Below are positions 37,215 through 48,570 of a stretch of DNA of 64,000 nucleotides, in pieces (position 1 is the stretch's first letter; the number at the start of each line of letters is the position of its first letter). Source of the stretch: Pezicula radicicola (Eukaryota; Ascomycota; Leotiomycetes; Helotiales; Dermateaceae); the NCBI GenBank assembly GCA_003008705.1, contig PDUO01000009.1, positions 310,001-374,000 on the forward strand, written 5' to 3'. Position numbers and translations under genes: made by a program. The notes under the pieces are model-generated. The model saw only the letters and a program-made list of their open reading frames with translations, was not told the origin of the DNA and searched no databases.

Positions 37215-37895
37215 GACAATCTGTCCACTGGCTATATGCTCAAAGTACTCCTCGAAAAACTCTGCCATACCTTGGAACGACTTCGATCGGAGCTGAACGA
37301 GGCAGTAAGCAACGAACAATTATCAATGCCTATGACTTGGAAGGAGAGTGGGGAACTTCCATATCTGGAGGCATGCATCAAAGAGGCTGGCCGTATCCAT
37401 CCGCCTTTTGGTTTGCCACTCGAAAGGATCGTCCCTTTAGGAGGTCTAAGTCTTTGTAGCGAATATATCAAATAAAGCACGATCGTAGGAATGAGTGCTT
37501 GGGTTGTGCATTTGGATCGGGCTATTTTCGGGGAAGATGCTGGTTTCTGGTTTCCGGAAAAATGGCTTGGGTCTAAGCAGAGTAGGCAGAAAATAGTGCG
37601 GTCACTGCTGATGGTAAGACTTCTTCAAGAATTGAATCACTTAAAGAGACAAGAGTGTGATGGTTGAAGATACTGACTTTCCCCGTTCAGTTTGGTGCTG
37701 GCCACAGGTCATGCCTTGGCAAGAATATATCCATTTTTGAAATATACAAGCTTGTTCCAACAACACTGCAAGAATACGACGTAAGTTTCCATCCTAGACG
37801 TACAGGAAAGGAAGCTAACGTCCTGTATTAGATTAAGTTAGTAGATCCGAAAGGAGTTTGGCATGCAGAGAATCTATGGTTTTTACCCTAGTTTG
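37215..37895 (+). pseudogene. Cytochrome P450 relic (C-terminal half)
   Basis: The translated sequence shows the J/K-helix region (ELPYLEACIKEAGRIHPPFG), the ERxV segment, GMSAWVVHLD, and the haem loop FGAGHRSCLGKNIS, the order of a fungal CYP with pisatin-demethylase-like motifs. The frame is broken by a TAA after GEYIK-like residues (near 37473), where CAA-to-TAA would explain it, and by a TAG near 37890. Two intron-like gaps (GTAAGACT..., GTAAGTTT...) remain. The N-terminal half and I-helix are missing; about 440 bp upstream is unrelated sequence with its own stops. Confidence 0.75.
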
Positions 37896-39270
37896 GTCTC
37901 GAGGTCCTATTAAGCAAGCGAGGGCAAACATTCAGGATGAACAAGGAACCTTGAGATTGAAAGACGTTGAATGGAATGGTCATGTGGTATTCCTCAGTCC
38001 TACTTTTGACAGCTGAATATTTTAAGAGGTTCTACCCCTATCTCCCGCTTCTCCTTGCCCTATAGTCTAGACGCTTCTCTTCTATATAGTTTGATATGCC
38101 AAATCCGGTGCTGGAGGTGCTTCCTTATATATGTCTATAGCACTAGACAATGAGTTTCAGCCAGAAGCGAGATTTACACTAAAAATCGCGATTTCACTAA
38201 ATTTCACTTTTCAATAACTCTACTCCTCTTTAAGTAAACCTTTGAAAAATCTATAGCTATACAGAGATTTAAAAAATCCTAAATTCTGCTTCTGTAGACT
38301 ATATTTATTTTACGTTGTTGTGTTAATATATACCTTTACTTTAAGAGGTCATAGAAAACTGGCATTTTCCCCTAGTTTTGTATATAAAATTATAAAAGTC
38401 GAAGTACTTAATATTCGTAATAGAATATTAACGTAGCAACAGAATGTAATGAAAATATATATTATAGAAATCAAACTTAAGCATTAAATATGTAAGTGTT
38501 ATATAAACTTTTCTTATATAGAAGTTGTTGAATATATTCAATATTCTTGCGGGAAGTGCCATAGGCAAATAGGTGGGCAATATTCGTATTGCTATTATTG
38601 TGTGTAGTTAGAAAGAACTAACTAGGGAAGAAGTCAAGGAAGTGGTCAACTTAAGGTTGTGCCACTAGTATAGATTAGGAATAGAGCGACTATTCCATAT
38701 GGTAAGTTCAAGCCATATGGGCTTTATGGCGAATAATATCTCACCATTCAACAGAAGTATTATTTAGGAGATGTTTTAAAGTGCTTAGGTGAGTTGTTGC
38801 TGTAAAACATGGGTTTGGCTCGAACAATGTGGTACTCAAGACTGGCTCACTGCAAGGCCAGGCTTTTCTTTAGTATGTGTCTTATGGAAAATGTAACCTC
38901 AACTAGATCTAGACTCAGCTTAAGATTCTCGTTGTGTACTGCACTAAAATAACACACCCCAGTTTTGTGGATTAGCTTTGTAAGTTAGCTTTGAGCTGTA
39001 TAAGTGCTTGCTGAACGTCTCTTACATTAGCGCTCCGATTCGTAAAACTGACAGTAGGACAAACTGAGCTAAGGGGCTTTGTCATAGTGTATCTCCTAAT
39101 GCCAGGAAACCCGTTGATGCAGATGAACAGCGTTACAGTGCTGGAAGGCGGGGCGATGTTGCTGAATGTGTGGTGTGGCTGGTGTTACTGCCTGAAGAAG
39201 CCACTAATATTGCACCATGTGCGCAGACAATTCTGAACCTCTCAAGTGACTCTGCTTTTACGCTTTAGAT
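37896..39270. other. AT-rich region with a transposase relic
   Basis: Strongly AT-rich, no gene. Contains the transposase-derived fragment at 38520-38690. Its sequence between 38.2 and 38.5 kb is almost only A and T with TpA steps. Confidence 0.45.
38520..38690 (+). mobile_element. Pogo/Fot1-like transposase C-terminal relic
   Basis: This stretch is an inverted near-copy of 51245-51400. Both contain GGGCAATATTCGTATTGCTA and CAAGGAAGTGGTCAACTTA-like blocks. Translated, it reads like the end of a fungal pogo-type transposase (ELTREEVKEVVNLRLCH-stop) with TAG in place of Gln codons. Short, decayed, and lacking the DDE core. Confidence 0.55.
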
Positions 39271-39309
39271 GTCTATGATCCTGTGAGGAAAAGTGGAAAT
39301 CTGATCTAC

Positions 39310-39560
39310 ACTATGCTAAGACAAATTGTGTTCTACACGGACCGCTCCTTGAAATGGATTATGATAACTGGAGAACAGCGATCGAACCTGAAGTTAATGG
39401 AGCATGGAATCCTCACGAAGTGTTTTCTGATACGCTCTCGAATTCTTCCTCGGGCAGTTTTTGAAATCCGAGTTAGGCCAATTATTCTACGGCGAAGAGC
39501 TTCCTGGAATCCTTTGCCCAGTTCCGTCGCCGTACCCCGTCTTGTACTAATACACCATTT
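39310..39560 (+). pseudogene. Polyketide-synthase ketoreductase-domain relic
   Basis: One frame gives VLHGPLLEMDYDNWRTAIEP followed by VNGAWNPHEV, the signature of a fungal PKS KR domain (usual form: LEMDYxxWxTAIxPKVxGxWNLHE). After a deletion that removes the central strand, another frame gives NYSTAKSFLESFAQFRRR, the KR motif around the catalytic Tyr (NYSTANSFLDAFAQYRR). No other PKS domain was recognised nearby. It is a small fragment with a frameshift and a stop. Confidence 0.65.
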
Positions 39561-39779
39561 CACTTTTCCGAATATGCTTCTCTTATCAGTCAATATAGAA
39601 AATCCGGGCGTAAAATATATATGATACTAGGGGAGAACTGTGAGGATGTTCTAAGGCACCATAAAAATAGCTAATAGAGCTGCCTGGTTCGGATTCTCAC
39701 TTAATTCTAGAGCGGTGGCCCGTTGAGCCACAGTATCTTCTAATCCAAAACAATTATATCTATATCTGTATATCAAATA

Positions 39780-39970
39780 ATGACTCAACAAACACACTCT
39801 GACTCTTCACCACCAAGTGTTTAACACTTCTCATCTTTGATGGTCTAACAGTCAGATTTCCGCTTGTCACCTTGTTTCAAGAGCGGGAGATCGGGGTAGC
39901 TAGGGGGTGGTGTCGAGATCTGTGTCCTAAGTAAGAAGGGAAGAGGATTGCTGGTTTATGGTTTAGCAGT
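39780..39970 (+). repeat. tRNA-Asp-headed SINE-like repeat, copy at 39.8 kb
   Basis: The 5' flank has the palindrome AAGTGTTTAACACTT, then a sequence that follows tRNA-Asp from the acceptor stem (TCTTTGATGG, 39834) through the anticodon region (CGCTTGTCA) to GAGATCGGGG (39896). It then leaves the tRNA and continues with GGGTGGTGT and a roughly 80-base tail. The T-loop and 3' acceptor strand are absent. Same family as 24.8 kb and 59.1-59.5 kb. Confidence 0.55.
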
Positions 39971-40758
39971 TGTCGTAAAACCAAATATAGTACTTCCCCG
40001 CCTGATAATTTATTTAGTAGGTGTCTAATGTGGCTATACTAGTATAGATACGTCTTCTGAATATGGCACTTAATGCCACTTAGTGCAAACCCTTGGATTT
40101 GACTAAATTGTAGAGATTATGCCATTGTTGGCATTCGCCTTATGGGCTCTATCTGAAATTTCTACCCACGTTGCTAACCCACTTGTTCCGGGGTCCGGGA
40201 GAGTACAATATTTGTGACTACTGCGTCCTGTAGGAGTACTAGTGTGCGCACGCGCACGGACCAATCATCCTACGAGTACCTATATACGTAGCAAATGTCC
40301 AATTATTTGTTATTGTCGGCTAGCAAGTCGCCATAGTCTGTATTCCTAGTATTCTGGAGTAGGAATTTTCTTGGTATCGATAATTTCTATTCATTATCCA
40401 GCTCTATTACATCAATTCTCCGACGGCCTTGAGCGAGGCTGTTACTCTGCTCATCGGCGATCGCTGGTTCTGGTGGCTGACATCTTGCTGAAAAATATCT
40501 CTGATAGGGCAGTTTATATTCTGCCTCGTGTTGTCATGCAGCAGCAGAAGCGCCCAGAACCGTCATATTCAGCACGACTGGCTAAAGGGTACAAAAGAAA
40601 ACTCTGCCTGCCGCAGCCGCAGGACGACCAGGCTGAGCTGAAACACTCCAGTTGCTGAACACCTCAGGTCTTCATCTCCATCATAAGTGACAGACAAAGT
40701 TTCATCTCATCATCTTGGACTATCATATGCCCCTCTCCAGAACCTCTTTTGCTAGAAA
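39971..40758. other. Intergenic region upstream of the second NLR gene
   Basis: No gene supported. A 16-base alternating purine-pyrimidine run around TGTGCGCACGCGCACG lies at about 40243-40258. The final 300 bases are less AT-rich and are presumably the NLR promoter and 5' UTR, with a CA/CT-rich stretch before the start codon. Confidence 0.45.
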
Positions 40759-43700
40759 ATGACATCTAAACAGAAGGCAGTTGACGAGCTTCCAGGCTGG
40801 GTGCCAAAAGTTCGAGCAGATATGGTTGGTATTCCTATCAAGCACTTTTTATGATTGCTGACTTGAAATCTTTACTAGCCGCCTGTCCAAGGAAGTTCTT
40901 TAGCGGAAGGACTCGACTCGAATTTATATTCGGATGATACATCTCATCCAAGCAACCCACACAGGAACAGAGCACGGGCTAGTAGAGACCATGTATATCG
41001 AGTACGTGGTCTGCCGAGCGGAATCAATCACCAACAGACTCTCGACCTAGTGTCGACCCTCCTCGAATTAGAAGGCAGCACTTCTATTCCCGAAATAAGG
41101 TCCTTTGCTACGAACCATGACGGACGTTCGATGGTAGCTACATTAAGTTTTCGGATAGCTCCAACAAAACTCTCAGGCGATGATAGCCATGAGTGGCCTT
41201 TCGATATAACAGACTCCCTGGCTAAGCTTCGACTCGAAAATAAAGAAAATGAACACATAACGCGGTGTTATAAACTAACAATTGATGACCACTTCCATGG
41301 TCTTACAGTCCTCAGTTCTCCGTTGCCGCAGGATCATAAAGTTGAGTAAGTTATTTAGTAAAGAATGCATGAGTCTTGCTAAGAAATTGAGTTGTCTCGC
41401 ATTATCAGGCTTGGGCGGTCATGCCTTCGGTTCCTTTAAGGAGAAGGGTGGCTCGCATATGTGGCTCTGTGACGATCTACCAGATGACCTTACAACAACG
41501 AGAATCATGATTTACGGCTACGATTCACGGCTGCATGGAAGTGAGAGCTTTCAGGGTCTTGAGGCCCTCGGCACGACGCTAAGGAACACCCTTTGCAGAA
41601 TCTATAAAAAAGAGGTCCGTAATAATTTAAGCACCTTGCTTTTGTTAAAGCTGATATTTGGACACGAACAGACAAAGCCATTGTTTTTTATCGCTCATAG
41701 TTTGGGAGGATTGATTGTGAAGGAGGTAGTTACCTATATGCTTGGAGGCAAAAACAGACCACTCACTATTTACAGGCCATAATTCAAATGTCTAACTCGT
41801 CGAACCGCGACCTAGATATCTTGCATTCAATTTATGGAGCTCTATTCTTCGGAGTACCAAATCAGGGTATGGACATAACGTCACTCATTCCAATGGTAGA
41901 AAATCAACCTAATCAAAGCCTTCTTCACTCCCTCGGCACTGAATCCGATTTACTCCGCAGACAGAAGAGGGACTTCCCCGAAGCCTTTCCCTTCACAGAC
42001 TCAAAAATCATGTGCTTCTATGAGACCTGCACTTCACCAACAGCAACCAAGGTGAGCATTTCTTTTCGTAGAATTTTAGTAATATGTGACGAGACTGACT
42101 GGGCCGTGTTATATGTAGAAAGCTGGTAAATGGACTATGGAAGGGCCCCGGAAGACCCTTGTGGGATCGGCGTCTGCAACTCATGGTCGATCTTGGGAGA
42201 ATCTAGCTCATCATATCCAGGCAATCGATCGCGATCACTCGCAACTAGTGAAGTTCAAAGCTAATGATGATGTCTATGACCTGGTGCTTGGTACATTGGA
42301 GGAATTTGCTGATGGAGCCTGCACAATGACGAGGAGTCGTAAAATAGAAGCAGAAGAGTGTATGTCTTAGCAGCAAGAAAACTTTTGTCGATTACTAACT
42401 AAATACACTCTAGTGGCTGCAGAAGATAAGGGTATAGTCATAATATAGTCTCCTTGATTGTTTCTAACATCTTACTAACCTGTTTAAAGTCATTGGCCTT
42501 CCCGGAAATGGGATACCGCCAACACGAGGTGCAAGATACACTTGGATATTCTTGCAATTGGATTTTTAAGCATCAGAATTATCGGCGTTGGATTGACGAC
42601 CAGCATGGAATTTTATGGATCAAAGGAAAGCCTGGCTCAGGAAAATCGACCTTAATGAAACGAATATATGAAGTTGAGGTAACTCATTTAAACGTTCAGC
42701 TTGCATTCTTCTTTCATCGACGAGGTGTACAACTGCAGCAAACGTTTGAAGGCATGTTGCGGACTATGTTGCACCAGCTCATCAACCAGTCTGCCTCGGC
42801 TCTTGCAAAATTTTGCTCCTTTTACAATGAAAAACGTATTTTTGGAAACTATGGAACAGACTGGGACTGGTACGTGCCGGAACTACGCCAAGAACTAAAA
42901 TCTGCTTTATCAGCTGCGTCCGAGTCCTACACTATTAGCATATTCATCGATGCTCTTGATGAAGCTAGTGAAGGGTCAGCAGAATCAATCGTTGAATATA
43001 TCTACGAGGTGAACGAAGTTCTTCAGACTTCATCAAGGCAAACCCGAATCTGTTTCTCATGTCGGCACTATCCTATTGTCTGCGATAATATTGGACTTGA
43101 GATTTTCATGGAAAAAGAGAACGAAGAGGATATCTCAAACTGCATTGAACAAAAACTATCAAGAGGCATTCAAGCGCGTAAGCGTCATTCATGGGAAGTT
43201 GATCTGGAGAATATCAAAAGCCAACTTGTGAGTAACGCCGAGGGAGTCTTTCTCTGGGCTATTCTCATGGTTCCTCCTGTGGTGGAGAAGTATAACAAAG
43301 GGAAAAGTTTAAGCCAAGTTTTAGGGATGTTAAAGAGAGCACCATCTGACTTAAATGCCATCTATGAGCACATCTTCAAGATGCTTAGCGATGACGAAGA
43401 TCGAGCAGACTCACTTCATTTGATGCAGTGGATCTGTCTCGCTGAAAGCCCCCTCTCACCTACAGAGCTACGCTACGCACTTGCCTTAGACGACTCGGTA
43501 ACCCATATTCATGACTTTCAATACTCTATCCAAGAATCCGAAGGCTTTATAGAGGATGATGGACAAATGGAGCAACGAATCGTTAGCCTATCTGGTGGCC
43601 TGATCGAAGTCAGAGATCATGACGACTCCAAGATCGTCCAATTCATCCATCAATCTGTGAACGACTTCCTACTTAGGGGTGGGTTTGAATGGCTTGGTCT

Positions 43701-45518
43701 CGACTGCAAGTTAGATGTTGTTGGACAAGGTCATCATCGACTCGCGAGGTCTTGTATCAACTATTTGAAACTCGGCGAGATTCAAGAAATAAAATATTCA
43801 TCATCGCTTAGCGATGAAGCAGCATTCCTACGCTACGCAATCACCTACTGGTTTCTACACGCAGAGATAGCGGAGAGCAAAGGAATTCCACAGAAAGGTC
43901 TAATACAACAATTCGAGTGGCCGCGCGCTAGCTACTTCAAGGACTGGATTGACATGTTTCGTAAGATAAATAAATATGACTCCAGGTGTCCGCAGCTCTC
44001 AACAACATTGTTGCATATCTCAGCAGCTTCAAATCTTCACAGTTTGCTACAAGAACTGCTAGCATCAGGGACAGATTTAGAGGAGGAAGACGCCCAAGGG
44101 AACAGAGCCTTGCATTTTGCTGCTCGGTTTGGCCACGACAAGATAGTAAGGACTCTACTGGAAGGGAAGGCAGAGTTGCAAGCTCCGAACCATGATGGAA
44201 ACAGAGCCCTAGAACTTGCAGCTTCTGGTGGACACACGATAATTCTAGCATTGTTGCTAGACAACGGTGTAGATGTTAACTACAGCACAGACGGTTCAAG
44301 TACTGCATTACTGAGCGCTGTATCGGCGGGAAGCGACAAAGCAACAACACTGCTTCTCGACAGAGGAGCTAATATTAATGCTCAAGGCGGATACTACGGC
44401 AATGCACTCCAGGCAGCAACCAAAAAGGAAAAGTATCTATTATTCAGATACTTCTTGACAGAGGAGCTAATATTAATGCTCAAGGTGGATGCTACGGTAA
44501 TGTACTCCAGGCAGCAGCAACCGATAATGGAAAAGTATCTATTATCCAGATACTTCTTGACAGAGGAGCTAATATTAATGCTCAAGGTGGATACTACGGC
44601 AATGCACTCCAGGCAGCAGTAGATGGATCAGATTCGTCTATTGTTCAGATACTTCTTAACAAAGGAGCTAATATTAATGCCCATGGTGGATGCTACGGTA
44701 ATGCACTCCAGGCAGCAGTAGCAAGAGGAAATAAATCTATTGTTCAGATACTTCTTGACAGAGAAGCTGATGTTAATGCTCAAGGTGGAGTGTATGGCAA
44801 TGCACTCCAGGCAGCTGTATACGTATACTTAGGACAAGAGTATATTTTTCAGCTACTCCTTAATAGTGAAGCCGAACCTTTTCGCAAGGACAAACAAGGC
44901 CGTTCCCTACTTCAGTTGGCGCTCCGAGGAAATCATGACAAGATGATAGATATCGTTTTAGATCATTTCGATCCACCAGATTGGACTTATCAAGATCAAC
45001 AAGGCTGCTCCGCCCTTCATTTTGCATCCTCTGGTGGATCAAATCGAATTCTCAAAATAATCTTGAACTCTGGTGTTGACATTAATCTTTCGGATACATC
45101 CGGCTGGACGGCACTTCATTGGGCTTGTCGAAATGGCAGTCGCGAAACTGTACAGATACTGATAGACTCTGGGGCAGATTCTAACAGAAAAGATGTCAAA
45201 GGCTGGACGCCCCTTGATGTGGCAATTTTCTGTCAGAACGACCATCTGATCTCGCTTTTGCAAGACAAGTCTAAGCTGGCAGAACACGATCAACCTTCTA
45301 CCAGGCATGGTAGGAGGCATTCAGTCACGTGTAGCTCATGTTATCACGTAAGTTAAATCATAATAATAGTACACATAGCAACTGACAAGGTAATTTAGCA
45401 ATTTTATGGAACCTATTATCTGTGTAAGGAATGTGGTTTTTATGATTTGTGTTTTAGGTGCATTCTAGATGCAGATCGAATACACGAGCAAGGTCACAAG
45501 TTTGAAGAAATAGAATAG
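40759..45518 (+). CDS. NLR-type receptor: hydrolase, NACHT, ankyrin repeats, ZZ zinc finger (frameshifted)
   Basis: Exons 40759..40824, 40879..41345, 41392..41725, 41776..42051, 42119..42359, a small exon near 42414-42430, a large exon from about 42490 to 45347, and 45399..45518. The N-terminal alpha/beta hydrolase has ALSGLGGHAFGSF, AHSLGGLIVKE and FFGVPNQGMD. The NACHT has Walker A GKPGSGKST and Walker B IFIDALDEA. Then come about ten ankyrin repeats. The last exon gives a ZZ-type zinc finger (CSSC, CKEC, CFRC, H-x4-H), an unusual C-terminal partner. The frame breaks at about 44420-44430: the first of five near-identical repeats is 98 bp instead of 99-102. Downstream repeats and the ZZ exon are open in the shifted frame. 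It is therefore a recent pseudogene, a phase-variable gene, or a sequencing error. Splicing into the SLAFPEM motif is also uncertain. Confidence 0.7.
44380..44870 (+). repeat. Five near-identical ankyrin-coding tandem repeats
   Basis: Units start at 44380, 44478, 44580, 44679 and 44778, each opening with GCTCAAGGTGG or a variant. Lengths of the first four are 98, 102, 99 and 99 bp. Shared blocks such as AATGCACTCCAGGCAGCAG and CAGATACTTCTT are almost unchanged at third codon positions, so the array expanded recently or is homogenised. The 98-bp unit carries the frameshift, within or beside an A-rich run (CAAAAAGGAAAAG). Confidence 0.85.
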
Positions 45519-46425
45519 TTGGAAACAGATAATATCATATGCGAACTTCTTTCTTATCTCGTGTTGAGAATATCATACAGGAATAAATTATTCTATGCAA
45601 ACGTTGTAAGTATAAGTCTACTAAAAAAAAATCAAGAATGTATATTAGCGGTGGTAGGTAAGATACAGCTGATAGACAGTTTGTCATATTAAGGTCTGCC
45701 TACAAATGCTGAACCTTAAACCGTTCCCGGAAATTACTATTCTGCCTTGGAGCGCCTCTCTCTGAATGTACCCATTCCTGGGGATCCCTAAGCCAATAGC
45801 AGCAGATTACTAAGCATTCGGCCCCTGATAATTATAGGGTAGTATAGCCTGTATTTTAGGGCAGTACAGCCTATATTTTGAGGGAACTATAGCTTGTATT
45901 TTTAGAGGAAGTAATTAAAGTATATACCTACTTTATACTATGTTTATACTATATCTATACCTTATATAGATTACTATCTAGATATTATATATAAAACCTT
46001 ATCTCTTTATATATTAAATAACTTTTTAATAATAATTTAATACCTCTTTTAATTACTTATATTAAAGCTATTTAATATATAAAGGGATAGACATTAAAAT
46101 ATTCTTAAATTATGTTGCCTAGCTGAAAGCCGTCCCATAGTCCAAGGAAAGGCAGGAGCAGGTCAAATGCCTTTACCATCTTCCTATGCCTTAGCAGCGG
46201 AGCTAGTTTTTCCTGCTTACTCCTATCTAGTTGTAGTTTCCAAGCCTCTACAGAATCTTCTTCAGAGAGCCGATAATAGTATCGGATCTTTTAATAGACT
46301 TCGCCATCGGATGGTGATGTGGCAGGTCTGAGCTGCTCTGATTGCTTCTGCAGGAACTTCGATCTAAGAGGGTCTTTCCTCCAAGTCAATAACAGAATGA
46401 GCTAGAGCATCTTTAATCTATACTC
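45519..46425. other. AT-rich spacer with tandem and inverted repeats
   Basis: No gene supported. Three imperfect copies of a roughly 30-bp unit containing TATAGCCTGTATTTT-like words lie at 45838-45905, then a nearly pure A/T stretch with a 25-bp inverted repeat (46001-46025 with 46064-46088). From 46130 the composition normalises towards the F-box-like gene. Confidence 0.5.
46001..46088. repeat. AT-rich foldback repeat with 25-bp arms
   Basis: The arm 46001-46025 (starts ATCTCTTTATATATTAAATA) pairs with 46064-46088; the two differ at two positions. The 38-base loop is also AT-only. No coding capacity. Confidence 0.65.
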
Positions 46426-47926
46426 ATGGTCCTCGAACTTCTTTACTCTGTCGACAAAAATTGTAACATATACGGCAATAAGGAGGATCTGTTTGCTAGT
46501 CGTGCTGCCTGCCGGGGGCTGGCGGACCTGGGCCAAAGTCTCGTATTTAAATGTATGACTTTCATTCAAGACGAAGAAGGTCATAAAAGGCTCCTTGAGA
46601 TATCAAAATCTCCATACATATGTGGGAGAATCCAACGTTTGGCGTGCTACTTCGTAGACTACGAAGCTGATCCGACACCTAAACAATACGGTAGGTCCCG
46701 GGGAATCTTTGGCTGGAGACAAGAGTACTTTGACGAGGCGTACGAGGAATATTGTCGAGACTATCAATAGAGGGTTTCAGCAGAATATATTTTATTGTAG
46801 ACAGTGGGCCTTTAAGTCCACAACTTTCCATCTTAGGCTTAAAGGATGCACAACTTTTAATGTTTGCATATTAATCGTATAAAACAACGTACAGTCGATG
46901 TACATCTGCGCCATAGGTATATGGACGGCTATAATATGATTTATTATAGAAAGCTCTACAAGAGACCCATTTATTGTACACAATAAATAGGGCCCTTGTA
47001 GCTATTTTACATTATAGAAATATTGTAGCTTTAGCGATGCCTTGTAATTGGCCTTTAGAAGCCAAAGCTGTTACAACGCACTCGCCAATTTGCCAGCGAA
47101 TACGAATATTGGCGAGCGCGTCGTAACAAAGCGCCTCTCTGCCTTAGGACTGCCTTAGAAAGTCTTCCGACGAATTCCACTCTTTTACGTATTCCCGCGC
47201 TGGGCAGCGTTTTTTCAGGGCGGTTACAACTTCTCTGGGCTCGGCATTGAAGAGCTAACGCTTGGTTCCTTCCACGGAAATGTTGCTTCCTTGCTAAGGA
47301 TCGTTCAAGGCTTGGCTCCTACTACGGTAGTCTCCCAACAGGCATTTGGGAACCTAAAGCGCTTGAAAATTCTCTTGCCGGGGATCGTGTATCACCCAAA
47401 CGGCCACGACGAATATGAATTAAATTTGGCCGGGATATCGGCGTTAATTCAAGCGGCTCCGTTGCTCGAGGAATTACGGTTGGAGTTCGACCAATATCCC
47501 TACAAAGCACTAACGCCGAGTTTTCTCCAGTCCTTCCAACTTCCCCATTTGCAGACTCTCCGACCAAGCTCGATGCTATTTCTAAACCCATTGTGCCTAG
47601 TTTATTTCCTTAGCAAGCATGCACTCACTCTGAAGAGCGTTCATTTCGGATTGCTCTCCCTGCAAACAGGCTCCTGGGAGATAGTATTCCTCCAAATGAG
47701 AGGGGTTCTAACATTGGACTCACTCGATATACCAGGAGGCTTTCGGATAAGAGACTTATGGGATGAAGAGCACCAGATTATGCCAAAGAAGATGTGGACA
47801 AACCCGGGCGGCGAATGCCACCTGGTGCATGACAGCCATCGAGAACTTCATTTAACGCAAGACCGACAACAATCCCTTCGACTTGCGCTGGAAATTATGC
47901 GCGAGCAGACCCTAGCTAGTCATTGA
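46426..47926 (+). pseudogene. F-box/LRR-like gene split by a small repeat element
   Basis: The first part (46426-46770) gives an F-box-like start (VLELLYSV...SRAACRGLADLG) and ISKSPYICGRIQRLACYFVDYEA, ending in YFDEAYEEYCRDYQ, a layout I know from large fungal F-box families. The second part (about 47170-47926, 211 codons from 47291) continues with leucine-rich-repeat-like FGNLKRLKILLPG, LLEELRLEF, LPHLQTLRPSS and ends in a natural stop. Between them sits the repeat at 46773-47070, so the gene has been interrupted. No family name can be given with confidence. F-box proteins serve as substrate adaptors of SCF ubiquitin ligases. Confidence 0.55.
46773..47070 (+). mobile_element. MITE-like repeat inserted in the F-box-like gene
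   Basis: Begins GGTTTCAGCAGAATATATTT and matches, in inverse orientation, the copy ending at 48976 over several blocks: TTTTATTGTAGA, CTTAGGCTTAAAG, and near the far end TTGTAGCTTTAGCGA followed by GCCTTGTAATTGGCCTTTA. Length about 300 bp here and 235 bp in the other copy. It has no coding capacity. It ends near a second small inverted repeat (GTTACAACGC at 47071 with its complement near 47128). Confidence 0.6.
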
Positions 47927-48148
47927 GGGAGGGGCATGTGGCTCTGCTCGTACGCTGGGTAATGGCCTAGCTCGCTATGCTAGCAATGATGGTGCCGTCT
48001 CCCGTTCAAACATAAAGAACAACCTTATCAAAATGAGCTCATGTACGGGTAGAAAACGTTAACATAAGCGTCCAATGAGCCACAACAGCGGCGATGCAGC
48101 TTAGCTAATGCCTGTTAGCACCGATATTTCTGGAACTGCACTGCGGTA

Positions 48149-48570
48149 CAGTAGGTGGACATAAGTCCACCCGGTAGCCGAATTTATACTAAAAGTTATA
48201 TATAACACTTCAAAAGTTTATAATAAAAGGAAATAGTTAAAAATATACCCCTATACTAGAAACATTATTTCGATAGTTATCTATAATTATATAATATTAT
48301 ATTATATTTTAGAGATGTTGTTATTAGTGTCTATAGCTTTAAAGTAAGAGGGGCTTATATTTTTTTACTTTATATTCTTCTTAATTTCCCTAGTTAGTTT
48401 TAAAAGTATTATTTTAATATAGTATAAAGAAGTCTACTTTAAATACTATACTTAATTAGTAGTAAAAGTTTAAGATATACTTATACCCTAAGTTTTTGTA
48501 AGATAAATAGTTGTAATAATAGTATTTTAGTATAAATTCGGCTTCCGGACAGACTTATGTCCACCTACTG
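48149..48570. mobile_element. MITE with about 45-bp terminal inverted repeats and TA target duplication
   Basis: The left end CAGTAGGTGGACATAAG continues through GCCGAATTTATACTAAAA; the right end is its reverse complement with a few differences. TA flanks both ends (48147-48148 and 48571-48572), the hallmark of Tc1/mariner/pogo elements. The 330-bp interior is nearly pure A/T, as in a RIP-decayed, non-autonomous derivative. There is no transposase ORF. Confidence 0.88.

Noticed and set aside
39685..39750. Possible tRNA near a GGTTCGGATTC box-B-like word
   Set aside because: The only box-A-like word (TGGCTCAACGG) is on the other strand, and no cloverleaf could be drawn.
40243..40258. Alternating purine-pyrimidine run that could form Z-DNA
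   Set aside because: Only 16 bases and no sign of function; noted in the intergenic entry only.
44400..44440. Programmed ribosomal frameshift in the ankyrin array
   Set aside because: No known slippery-site-plus-structure arrangement was seen, and the neighbouring units show that a base is simply missing from one repeat.
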